NCBI GenBank assembly: GCA_029851415.1
Contig: CM056743.1
Coordinates: forward strand, 10,718,727-10,782,726
DNA: 64,000 nt
Source of the DNA: Eretmocerus hayati
Lineage: Eukaryota > Arthropoda > Insecta > Hymenoptera > Aphelinidae
Direction of reading: 5' to 3'
How positions within the stretch are numbered: position 1 is the first letter of the stretch; the number at the start of each line of letters is the position of its first letter. Shown here one piece after another: positions 44,941 through 53,876 of this stretch. Made by a program: the position numbers and the translations under genes. A model generated the notes under the pieces. That model saw only the letters and a list, made by a program, of their open reading frames with translations, made no database searches and had not been told where the DNA came from.

Positions 44941-45461
44941 CACTGAAGAACTGGTGGTCTGAATTCGCACCTAGTTAGTTACGTATAGCGCCCACAGCGA
45001 GATCACCCCTCCGACCGACGCGTGGTCGAGAAACTGACCACGGATTTCGGAAAAGGGTATTTTGCTCTGGCGCGAGCCGCGCGTCTGCTATAGCAGCGGG
45101 ACGAATGCGTTTGGAGTTTTTACTAATATTCATATGAAAAGTGAGCCTACTTCGCCAAGAGACAATCATGCTTATTTGATAATTTTATAACTTTGAGGTG
45201 TTTTGGTTATCGAACGTGCTCGATATAGAGGAATCTTGAAACATAACCTCGAAGCCGGCTTCGCTCGAGTGAGTGTTTGGGGAATCTCACACTCCCGTCG
45301 AAAGCTGTCATGGAGTAGAACAACTCGGATTCTTCAACAATACATCTATTTTCGGTGTGTGAAATAGTGAACCACAGCAACAATGCCTAAAACTCAAGCA
45401 CCCTCGGGGGGGGGGGGGGGGGGGCGATGAAGGTGTACGACATTTGAGCAGTATCAAATAG

Positions 45462-45536
45462 GGATGTCTGTTAGTCGAGCGGCATATGTTTTGCCTCGTG
45501 AACGAAAGGTCGTAGGTTCAAATCACCTTTCGGTCA
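45462..45536 (+). ncRNA. tRNA-like segment in the left inverted terminal region
   Basis: TTAGTCGAGCGGCATAT resembles an A box and AAGGTCGTAGGTTCAAATCA contains a B box (GGTTCAAATC). A run of T, which would stop pol III, follows closely. The inverted partner is at 47,760-47,834. It is a tRNA-derived sequence, not a clean tRNA gene. Confidence 0.45.
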
Positions 45537-46239
45537 AATTTTTTTTTTCGCGAACACTTTTTTTATGTTTTGAACTCTTTTTTTTCATTAATTTTTGGAT
45601 ATCTTCAGGATATTTGATTCGTCATTTCGAATTAATTTCTGCGATTCTTGAAACAGTCCCATGAGTATTATTATTCGCATAAGCAAGATCAATCTAATCT
45701 CTAATTCCTCCTTGATGTGCAGGTGAATTCCAAAAGATTTATTCGATTAGAGTTGAAAACTTTTGATCGAAATGAATATTATCTTTCAGAAACTACCGGT
45801 AAAATAACATTGTCTCATAGATATTCACATGAAAATGTTAAGAAAATCACTGAAATCAATTCAAGATGAGAAATCAACTATTCTGAAAATATCCTTAAAG
45901 TAATAAAAATGATGTGCGTGGCGACCACGTACGTAGGAAGGTGAAACCACTTGACCGCGGGTTGAGATCTCTCACATTTTCAAATAAAATGTATCCAGCA
46001 ACTATGTGATAGGATGTTCCACATTCTCAAGTGAAGGGGATACCTTCGTTGGCTGATAGTCTGGTTAAGTGATTGATCTTGCTATATTTCTATTGCCTAA
46101 AGATGACTGAGGATTATAAAATAGTTCTTAGATTGAAAAGTTGAATGTATTGTCCAAGTTTGAAATATTCTGAATTTCTGAATTTTATTTGTAGAATATT
46201 GGCAAATTTCTCACCTTGATGAATATATTTTAATTGCCG

Positions 46240-47225
46240 AATACAGTTTACATAAGTACGCAGCCAAAATTGGCAAACTAATCACCGTAATCCCTCATCC
46301 AAATCAAGAAACTGGTCCAAGTGAATTGAGAAGCCGAGTCTCAGTTTTCTTCTTCTGGATCTCAAGATAACAGTTCTAGTATGCAACTTTTGGCTATGCA
46401 TTTATGGAGACTATTCTGAACATTCAGATGACATTCATTCTCATGACACTTTTGAAAAGACAAATATTAGGAATTCTAATATTCAACTCATACACAAGTA
46501 CGCAGTCAAAGGTGGCAAACTAATTACCGTAACCCCTCATCCAAACCAAAAAACTGGTTAAGGTAATTAAGTAGCCGGGTCTCAGTTTTCTCCTTTTGGA
46601 TGAGAGGCAATGGTTACTAGTTTGCTACTTGTGGCTGCGCACTCATGTAGACTATTTTCAACATTTGGAATACATTCATTTTGAAGACACTTTTGATAAG
46701 ACTATGAGGAATTCTAACATTCAACTCATCACACATGAGGATGCAGACAACAGTGGCAGACCAACACAAACCAATTACTGCAACCTCTCATCCAAACCCA
46801 AAAACTTGTTCAAGCTGGTTTGAGACAATTGAGATGGCGGATCTCAGTTTCCTTCTCTCAAATGTAAAATAACGTTCACTAGTTTGGAACTATTTGCTGC
46901 GTACTCTAGTAAAATATTTTCAACAGTTAGATTACATTCATCATGATGACACTTCTGATAAGACTATGAGGAATTCTAACATTCAACTTGTCATACACAA
47001 GTACGCAGCTAAAAGTGGCGAACTAATATTACTGTAACCTTTCATCCAAACCCAAAAACTGGTTCAAGACAATTGAGTAGCCGCAGGTCTCAGTTTTCTC
47101 CTTTTGGATGTGAGGTTACGGTTACTTTTTTGCAACTTTTGGCTACGCACTCATGTAGACTATTTGCAATGTTTAGAGTGACACTCTTGATAAGACTATG
47201 AGGAATTCCAACATTCAACTAATGA
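46240..47225. repeat. Tandem hairpin repeat, unit about 250 bp
   Basis: About four units (starting near 46,250, 46,490, 46,735 and 46,995). Each reads ACAAGTACGCAG, GGCAAACTAAT, CCTCATCCAAACCAAAAAAC, then the near-inverse TTTTGGATGAGAGG, ACTAGTTTGC, TGGCTGCGCACTCATGTAG, and CTATGAGGAATTCTAACATTC at the joint. Each unit can fold on itself. Confidence 0.6.
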
Positions 47226-47759
47226 ACTCGACAATTCAGTCCAGAATCGATGTTAACTGATGTGCACACTCATGAGTGATCTGACACTTTTGGTAAAGAT
47301 TTGACTCAATCTGTTTTCAATTCACTCATGAACACATTCTCTCACATATAGTTGTTAATGTATCAAGAGTAGGCTGATTATTCAAACACTGATGATCACT
47401 CCATTTCATGCAGTGAAAATGAACAATAGCTATACATGCAGCACAATCACAACTGATCACAACACTACACCAGGCCCAATAACCTAAACACTACCTGACA
47501 CTACCACAGCTCACGCTGTTATACTCAGCTAACCCAGCTAGATGCCGGGAACCGCACTGAAAAGCAATCCACGGCGATCACACGGTAAACACGGCGTTTA
47601 CGCGGCAGATGAGTTACGCGCCGTAGGAATGACACGGATTCCGCAGTTCGCATCGAGCAAAATTTTTCCCCGGGTCGAAAGCGCGAGGCGCCGGTGAAGA
47701 AGGTTTCACCTTCAAAAAAGTAGTTAAAAACATAAAAAAAGTGTTCGCGAAAAAAAAAT

Positions 47760-47834
47760 TTGACCGAAGGGTGATTTGAACCCACGACCTTTCGTTCAGG
47801 AGGCAAAAGATATACCGCTCCACCAACGGACATC
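47760..47834 (-). ncRNA. tRNA-like segment in the right inverted terminal region
   Basis: Inverted partner of 45,462-45,536. On the minus strand GTTGGTGGAGCGGTATAT carries the A-box position and CGTGGGTTCAAATCACC the B box. A run of T follows on that strand. Confidence 0.45.
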
Positions 47835-48345
47835 CCCGTTTGATAAAGCTCAAATGTCGTACAGGTTCATCGCCCCCCCCCCCCCGAGGGGGCTTGAGTT
47901 TTAGGCATTGTTGCTGTGGTTCACTATTTTACGACCAAAATTAGATGTATTATTGAAAAATTCGAGTTGTTCTACTCCATGACAGCGTTCGACGCGAGTG
48001 TGAAACTCCCCAAACACTCACCCAAACGAAGCCGGCTTCGAGGTTATGTTTCAAGATTCCTCTTTATCGAGCACGTTTGATAATCAAAACACCTAAAAGT
48101 TATAAATTCATCAAATGAGAATGATTGTGTCTAGGCGAAGTAGGCTCACTTTACGTTTGAATATTAGTTAAAAATCCAAACGCATTCGTCTTGCAGACGC
48201 GCGGCTCGCGCCAGAGCAAAATACCCTTTTCCGAACTCCGTGGTCAGTTTCTCGACCACGCGTCGGTCGGAGGGGTGATCGCGCTGCGGTCGGAGTAAAA
48301 CGCGATCACGCGGTCGGGATTCCGGACCACCAGTTTTTCAGTGTA

Positions 48346-48549
48346 CTTCACAATATCATAATAGATGGAGAAGGGCTCACCGGCAATGAGCCACAGGGTC
48401 CCATCGATAACGTGCAAGTAGAAAGCTGCCAAGGACTCGACTGCCAAGACGAAAACTGCTCAATTGCCGTTCGAGAACGTCAAAGACGATTAGGAGGATC
48501 TGGCGTCAGGGTTCGCGAGGACTTGCGAGCCCTTTTGGGCTTTCGATAG
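48346..48549 (+). pseudogene. Harbinger transposase, exon 2 (3' part, after the insertion)
   Basis: From CTT-CAC-AAT the frame gives LHNIIIDGEGL, then a region ending RERQRRLGGSGVRVRED and a TAG stop (48,547-48,549). LHN at this place is the conserved C-terminal word of Harbinger transposases. Joining it to 44,940 with one TA copy keeps the frame (CVC-L-LHN), so the gene was probably intact before the CACTG-ended element arrived. Confidence 0.75.
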
Positions 48550-48757
48550 GTGATTCACGCAACTTTCCAACAAAAACCTCAGTAACGTGGTACACGTGGT
48601 TTCTCAAAAGATCTGTTTCTCGTTCCTCTGCAGTGTTCGCGAACAGGCTCGCCAACATCGCCAACGAGTCAGTTTGTCGAACATACTCGCTGAGGTGTTT
48701 ATTCTATCTATATATCTTCATGTATGTCAGTTGCCCTGAGCCCATGGGCAGAGTGCA

Positions 48758-48762
<5 letters not shown>

Positions 48763-48809
<47 letters not shown>

Positions 48810-48818
48810 TTTTTTTTT
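48763..48818. repeat. (CT)n microsatellite with T run: 3' border of the R1 element
   Basis: (CT)n at 48,763-48,800 is followed by 18 T. Read on the minus strand it is the LINE's poly-A tail entering (GA)n. A matching (CT)n tract bounds the other end of the element. Confidence 0.75.
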
Positions 48819-49287
48819 AAGGTGGTTAGAGGGCAAAATCTGCCTCAGGATCCCTCGGATCCCTCCCCAGACACCGGACTGGTTCAGCTTACGCGGACTA
48901 CGCATAGCCCACGCAGGCCATACCAGGCGGGACACGGGTTTGGGTGGGGCCCACCGAGAGGTGGGCCCGGCCGTGTCATATCCCTCTCCCCTCGATGTCC
49001 GATACCTAGGGCATCGGGCAATCAAGAAGGAGATCCACCTGCATCTACCATCTCATCCCGGAACCGCGTGAGCATTACTTCAGGATGAGCGGCATGTCTC
49101 GCGCTCGATTGCGAGCGTTCCTCTTCTCCATCTTCTCTCTTCGGCCACTTGTCGGCATCTTCTGTCTTCATTCTTCATTGTTCCCTCTCTTTCTTCTTTC
49201 TTCTCTCTTCTTTCTTCTTTCTTCCCTCTTCAGTGCATCAGATTCCTCCTGGAATCATTTGGGCCTCTTCTGTTTCAATCGGCAGAG

Positions 49288-52200
49288 TCACTGTGATTCG
49301 CCTGCTTCGAGGCGCCTTACTTCCCTCTCTTTCTCCTCTTTGCGGGTCATCACCAGCTTGATGTATCCGGTGAGTCTATCCCATGTCTCCTGGTTGCGGA
49401 GCAAGTACGGGACGAGATTCTCGGGTGTTAGTTGAGCACCCAGCCATTCATCCAGCTCGGCGCGCTCTCTCCGGGTGTCGCTGCACTTGAACAGGGCATG
49501 TTCGGCGTCATCCCATTCATCCCCGCATGACTGACATGCTGGGGTCCTCCTCTTCTTGAACCTGGTTAGATAGGAACCGAAGCAACCATGATCGCTCAGT
49601 GCCTGCGTCGTCCAGTAGTCCATCTCTCCGTGGGTGCGTTCCGCCCACTTGGCTACGTCACGGATCAGCCGGTGCGTCCATCTGCTGTTCGCAAATGGCG
49701 AATCCCACTCAGTTTGCCAATGCTCAAGGGTGGTTTCCTTCTCGTTGTCGCGGATAATCTCCTTCATCGTCGGGGTGAGTACTCGTTCGGCTCCGATCAC
49801 TTTCTGGCGGTCCCAGATCCTCACTCGGTCCGCGACGAGCAAGTGGATGGGCGGAGTACTCGCCAATACGTAAGCCGCATCTCCTGACACGGTGCGGTAG
49901 GCACGGATACTTCTCAGGGCCGCTCTCCGGTGGACAGGCCCCATCTTCTTCTCGATGATGGTCTTCTCTACTCTCTTTCCCCACACGGGTGCACCGTAGA
50001 GCATGATAGAGGTGCTGACGGTGTTGAGAAGTGCGCGCCTCTTTTCCTTGGGTCCTCCGATATTCGGCATCAGCCGTTGAAGCGCCGCACCAACCCTGCT
50101 CGCTTTTTGAGCGGCCTCCTGGATGTGCTTCTTGAACGACCACTTGTCGTCAAGCCATACGCCGAGGTATTTCAGCTCTGTCTTGCGTGGGATCTCTTGC
50201 CCGTTGATGTAAAAGTGGGGCAAGTCAAACTTCCTGCGTCTTGTGACCACGATTGCTTCGCACTTCTTGACAGCAAGCTCTAGGAGCCTGCTGATCATCC
50301 ACTCGTAGACTCGGGCCAGCGCCTCGTTTGCGCGTCTACCCAAGAGTTCCTCGTTGTCGGACCAGACTATGAGCCCCGCGTCGTCCGCGAAAGCCACTAT
50401 TATGACTCCTTCGGGCAGTTCAATAGACAGTAAACTGTCGTACTGGGTGTTCCAGTTGAACGGCCCGGAAACCGATCCCTGTCCAATTCTGGCGGACAGT
50501 TCCCGGATCTCTTGTCCCTCGTCGGTGTCGTACACGAGTGTCCTGTTCCGCAGATAGTCACTCGTGATGGCTAGTAGATAGGGCGGCACTTTACCTGCTT
50601 GGGATTGATAGACTCGCTCCCAGCTCGCGCAGTTGAACGCGTTCTTTATGTCCAACGCAATAATGTCACAGAATCCTCCTCTTCCTTGGTATGGGTTCCC
50701 TACCGACGCTTGAACCCGCTCTTGGACCTCCTCGATCGCGTGCACAGTGCTTCGTCCCTTCCGGAACCCAAACTGCATTGGTGATAGCCCGCCGCTCTCT
50801 TCGTAGGCTTTTTCTACCCTGTTGAGCACCATCCTCTCGTACATTTTCCCGATATTGTCGAGCATGCTGAGAGGGCGTTGACCTCCTTGACCTTTAGGTA
50901 TCAGGACCAGCTTCTGGCGTTTCCACTTATCCGGGAAATTTCCCGCGCTCAGACAGATGTTGAAGAGGTCGAGGAGTAAATCTGGGTTGTATTTGAAGAC
51001 CAGTTTCAGAGCCTCGTTTGGAATGCCGTCCAGGCCAGGGGCCTTGCCGTTTGGCAGCCTCTTCGCCGCTATGAGTAGCTCTTGCATAGTAAAGAGCGGG
51101 ATGGGATCTTCGCTCTCGGGAGGGAATGTCACTCTGGGTTCTCCTGCTGGAAAGAGGTCTTCCACGATGCTGCGCAAGGTAGCTGCATCAGTCGGTGCTG
51201 GGTTGCCCCTCCGGGGTCGGACCTTGGACATGACCACGCGGTATGGCGTACCCCACGGGTCTCCATTAACCATGTCGCACAATTCACCCCAGCACTTCTC
51301 TTTGCTTCTCCGGATGGCTAGAACGAGAGCCTTCTTTGCTTCTCTGTACGCCCTATCATCTTCCCCCAGTGATGGTCGTTTTAGTTTCCTTGATCGCCAC
51401 GCGGTTCTCCTTTTCTTATTGCTCGTTCTTCGTAGGGCTTTCATCTCGTCGGTGATCCAGTACTCTGGTTTCCTCCAAAAGCATGATGTTGTCTTGCGAG
51501 GAATCGATGCGTCACAAGCTCTTGTGATGGTGGTCGTCACCATATCCACAGCCTCGTCCGCGGTGATGTTCATCGGGAGATCTTCGGCTGTTCCTATCGA
51601 TTCCCGGAATTTCCCCTCATCCAGCTTGCGTACCTGCCACCCCGTCGGTCGCGGTCTGTGTGTCGTCTGTCTCTGTCTGTCAGTCCTAAGCCGAAACCGA
51701 ATATGTCGATGGTCACTCAATGTTTCCGTGTCCAGAACCTCCCACGATGTCATACGTCCCATGAGCGACGGGCTCATGAACGTCAGCTCGAGGACCGAAG
51801 ACGAACCTCCCTCCCTGGACCGAGTGTCGTGTCGGTGGTAGGTGATAACCCCCGTCTCGTTCGCGAGCACTAATCCCAATGCCTCCATGGCATCAGCGAG
51901 TATTACCCCCCGTCTATCACGCGGCCCCCCGCTCCAAGTCGGTTCCTTGGAGTTGAAATCCCCCGCGATTATAACTGGGCCCTCCCATTGCCTCACATCC
52001 TCTTCTAGGTCATGGAGCTCGTCTTCGAATTCGTGCATCTTGAGCGACGGCGAATAGTAGCAGCTGTAGACTGCTGTGCCCTCTATGGTCTTTCGAGCGA
52101 AACCGCGGCCACTAACAGCTGGTCCAGTCTCACGGATCGCAGGATTCATGATCTGGATTACGGCTGTCCTCCAGTGATCGAATGTGGATCGAGAGAATTC

Positions 52201-52320
52201 GCGCTTCCGAGGCGGTTCGGAGATAATCAGAACATCGATCCCTCCTTCTTTGGCTACAGCGTGTAGGAGATCGTCTGCGTCCCCGCTCTTCCTGAGGTTG
52301 GCTTGGATGAAGCTAGCCAT
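49288..52320 (-). CDS. R1-clade LINE ORF2: endonuclease and reverse transcriptase
   Basis: Nicks DNA and copies the element RNA at the cut. I choose the ATG at 52,320 (MASFIQANLRK), because the ATG overlaps the ORF1 stop as ATGGCTAG; an open frame extends upstream but lies in ORF1. The product is about 1,010 residues. The N-terminal APE-type endonuclease shows QANL, IISEPP, IIAGDFNSKEPTW and LSDHRHIRF. The reverse transcriptase shows LPNGKAPGLDGIPNEAL, GKMYERMVLNRV, FGFRKGRSTVHAI, ALDIKNAFN and the catalytic AFADDAGLIV. Near the C-terminus CQSCGDEWDDAEHALFKC is the CCHC motif usual for this clade. No RNase H domain is seen. The frame is intact. Confidence 0.85.
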   Translation of the reverse strand: MASFIQANLRKSGDADDLLHAVAKEGGIDVLIISEPPRKREFSRSTFDHWRTAVIQIMNPAIRETGPAVSGRGFARKTIEGTAVYSCYYSPSLKMHEFEDELHDLEEDVRQWEGPVIIAGDFNSKEPTWSGGPRDRRGVILADAMEALGLVLANETGVITYHRHDTRSREGGSSSVLELTFMSPSLMGRMTSWEVLDTETLSDHRHIRFRLRTDRQRQTTHRPRPTGWQVRKLDEGKFRESIGTAEDLPMNITADEAVDMVTTTITRACDASIPRKTTSCFWRKPEYWITDEMKALRRTSNKKRRTAWRSRKLKRPSLGEDDRAYREAKKALVLAIRRSKEKCWGELCDMVNGDPWGTPYRVVMSKVRPRRGNPAPTDAATLRSIVEDLFPAGEPRVTFPPESEDPIPLFTMQELLIAAKRLPNGKAPGLDGIPNEALKLVFKYNPDLLLDLFNICLSAGNFPDKWKRQKLVLIPKGQGGQRPLSMLDNIGKMYERMVLNRVEKAYEESGGLSPMQFGFRKGRSTVHAIEEVQERVQASVGNPYQGRGGFCDIIALDIKNAFNCASWERVYQSQAGKVPPYLLAITSDYLRNRTLVYDTDEGQEIRELSARIGQGSVSGPFNWNTQYDSLLSIELPEGVIIVAFADDAGLIVWSDNEELLGRRANEALARVYEWMISRLLELAVKKCEAIVVTRRRKFDLPHFYINGQEIPRKTELKYLGVWLDDKWSFKKHIQEAAQKASRVGAALQRLMPNIGGPKEKRRALLNTVSTSIMLYGAPVWGKRVEKTIIEKKMGPVHRRAALRSIRAYRTVSGDAAYVLASTPPIHLLVADRVRIWDRQKVIGAERVLTPTMKEIIRDNEKETTLEHWQTEWDSPFANSRWTHRLIRDVAKWAERTHGEMDYWTTQALSDHGCFGSYLTRFKKRRTPACQSCGDEWDDAEHALFKCSDTRRERAELDEWLGAQLTPENLVPYLLRNQETWDRLTGYIKLVMTRKEEKEREVRRLEAGESQ

Positions 52321-53020
52321 TTCTTCCCTTTCTGCGTCTATATGTGGTTCTTGCCCTCTGGTACGCAGTGCAGTTGCTGGCCCCAGATCTGTGGTCAGAT
52401 TTGGACCCGATCGCCACACAGCTTAGGCATTTTGGTTTTTCCTTGCAAATCGCAGCAAGGTGCCCTGGTTCGCCGCATTGGAAGCAGAGTTTTGGTTTCC
52501 GTTCCTCTGCCTTCTCTTTTTTGCACCCCGAGGCCTTGTGCCCGTACTCTAAGCAGTTATAGCACCGTGGGATGCCACCCTTCTCGCGGATCCTGACTCT
52601 GCCCCATCCAACCTTTGGCTCCTTCCAGTCGAGGAGATGGTGGGCCAGTCTCGTTGCGATCGAGACAACAGCGGTTTGGGTGCCGCGGTAGCCACTCCGG
52701 ATGGACTTGACTACAACGGAACCCTTCTCGTTTTCTGGTAGGGCCTTCGCGAGGGCATCCCGCACCTTGATTATGTCGACATCGTAGTCGACTCCGAGAA
52801 CCTCGAGGGTCGTGCTGTTTGCTAGACAGTGGACAGCTCCTTCTTGCCCGACGACTGGTGCCAAGGCTGCCTTGACGGCGGCGACATCGGTGCCCTTCTT
52901 GAGTTCAAGAAGGACTTGGCCTTCTTGGGTCTTGCGGATGCCCGTGACCTTGGAGCCCACTTCTTCATCGAGGTCATCCGTTTTTATCCTGCGCAGCATG
53001 TCTGCGTAGGTTAGCCCACC

Positions 53021-53025
<5 letters not shown>
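52313..53025 (-). CDS. R1-clade LINE ORF1 (gag-like), N-terminally truncated
   Basis: RNA-binding protein of the retroelement particle. What remains reads from about KQGGLTYADMLRRIK to KGRNG. It includes a conserved helix/strand region (VTGIRKTQEGQVLLELKKGT; VLGVDYDVDIIKVRDALAK) and zinc knuckles: CYNCLEYGHKASGC, CFQCGEPGHLAAIC and a third starting CLSC. Upstream the frame runs on as Arg-Glu repeats encoded by the (CT)n microsatellite and then unrelated DNA; that part is not genuine. Typical ORF1 proteins of the clade are longer, so the 5' part of the element is missing. Confidence 0.75.

Positions 53026-53092
<67 letters not shown>
53026..53092. repeat. (CT)n microsatellite: 5' border of the R1 element
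   Basis: About 67 bp of pure CT between truncated ORF1 and the start of the neighbouring LINE. Confidence 0.8.
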
Positions 53093-53094
<2 letters not shown>

Positions 53095-53162
53095 CAGCAG
53101 ATCCAGTGAGAACTCCTTGACTGAATATAGCTGCTGAGGAGCGACGAGGGAGTGGTGGTTTC

Positions 53163-53876
53163 TTGAAAGCGGGGTTTATCAACCTTAACTCCTTAACAGA
53201 TAAGATTGAGCATCTGCGCTTGCTCGTAGCTAACGACCCTTCCTACCATCTTTTTGGGGTGGCTGAGTCAAAGCTAGATGAGCATGTGGATGACAGTCTC
53301 GTTCAGATCCCGGGCTTTTCATTGTTGAGACAAGATCGAAACAGAGAGGGCGGTGGGATTGCCTTGTATGTACGCAATGATTTCAAAGTAGAGAAACTTG
53401 TTTCATCTAACACTTTTGGTCCGGGGAAACCTGGTGTGCCTGAATTCCTTTTCTGTAGCGTGCAGCAGGGCAATTCCCCTCCAATATTAGTCGGAGTGAT
53501 CTACAGGCCTCCGAAAATCGCCATGCAGAAGGACGATGGGTTATTTGGCTCATTGCGCCGACTGTGTGGTGATTACAGCCATAAAATTATAATGGGAGAT
53601 CTGAATGCAGACATGTTGGACGCTGCTCACCCTGACACCAAAACACTGACTGCACTGACAGAAGAACTTGCCTTGCAGATAGTGCAGCATGGCCCGACTC
53701 ACCAACACACCCCAAATGTATCGCACACATGGATTGATCATATTTACGTAGATGACAATGACATCATTACTGACTTTCAAAATAGACTCCTGCCCAGTTT
53801 CGGCAGGCACTCGGTCATAGACGTCACCATCAACGTCTTTACTCCCACTCCGCCAAAAAAATACCTTCACTTATAG
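53163..53876 (+). pseudogene. CR1-like LINE ORF2, endonuclease part
   Basis: The APE-type endonuclease opens with KAGFINLNSLTDKIEHLRLL, continues with LFGVAESKLDE (catalytic Glu), GVIYRPP, IIMGDLNADML and TWIDHIYVDD, and ends with SFGRHSVIDVTI. In most relatives the last motif is S-D-H; here the Asp position reads Arg. The frame ends at 53,876 after a run of seven A (53,855-53,861). In the other frame the protein continues smoothly as TYRDFRNITPEML. One base gained or lost in the A run explains the break. No start codon of its own is visible, in keeping with 5' truncation. Confidence 0.75.

Larger units (their letters stand above)
44941..48343. mobile_element. 3.4-kb CACTG-ended element inserted in the transposase gene
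   Basis: The ends are CACTGAAGAACTGGTGGTC and, on the other strand, CACTGAAAAACTGGTGGTC. TA flanks both (44,939-44,940 and 48,344-48,345). Long inverted terminal regions of about 600 bp share CGACCGACGCGTGGTCGAG, GCTCTGGCGCGAGCCGCGCG, GAAGCCGGCTTCG and a tRNA-like segment. The 5' word fits the CACTA/EnSpm superfamily with a 2-bp target duplication. TA alone would also fit Tc1/mariner. No transposase frame occurs inside, so it is non-autonomous. Confidence 0.7.
48819..53025 (-). mobile_element. R1-clade LINE, 5'-truncated
   Basis: A non-LTR retrotransposon on the minus strand comprising a partial ORF1, ORF2, a roughly 470-bp 3' UTR and a poly-A tail. Both outer borders are (CT)n/(GA)n microsatellite, as expected if it inserted into a (GA)n target. 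Confidence 0.8.

Noticed and set aside
50957..51841. 294-codon plus-strand frame
   Set aside because: It is antisense to the intact R1-clade ORF2 and has no motif of its own.
53026..53182. Arg-Glu-repeat N-terminus on the minus-strand ORF1 frame
   Set aside because: It is translation of the (CT)n microsatellite plus unrelated DNA, not retroelement protein.
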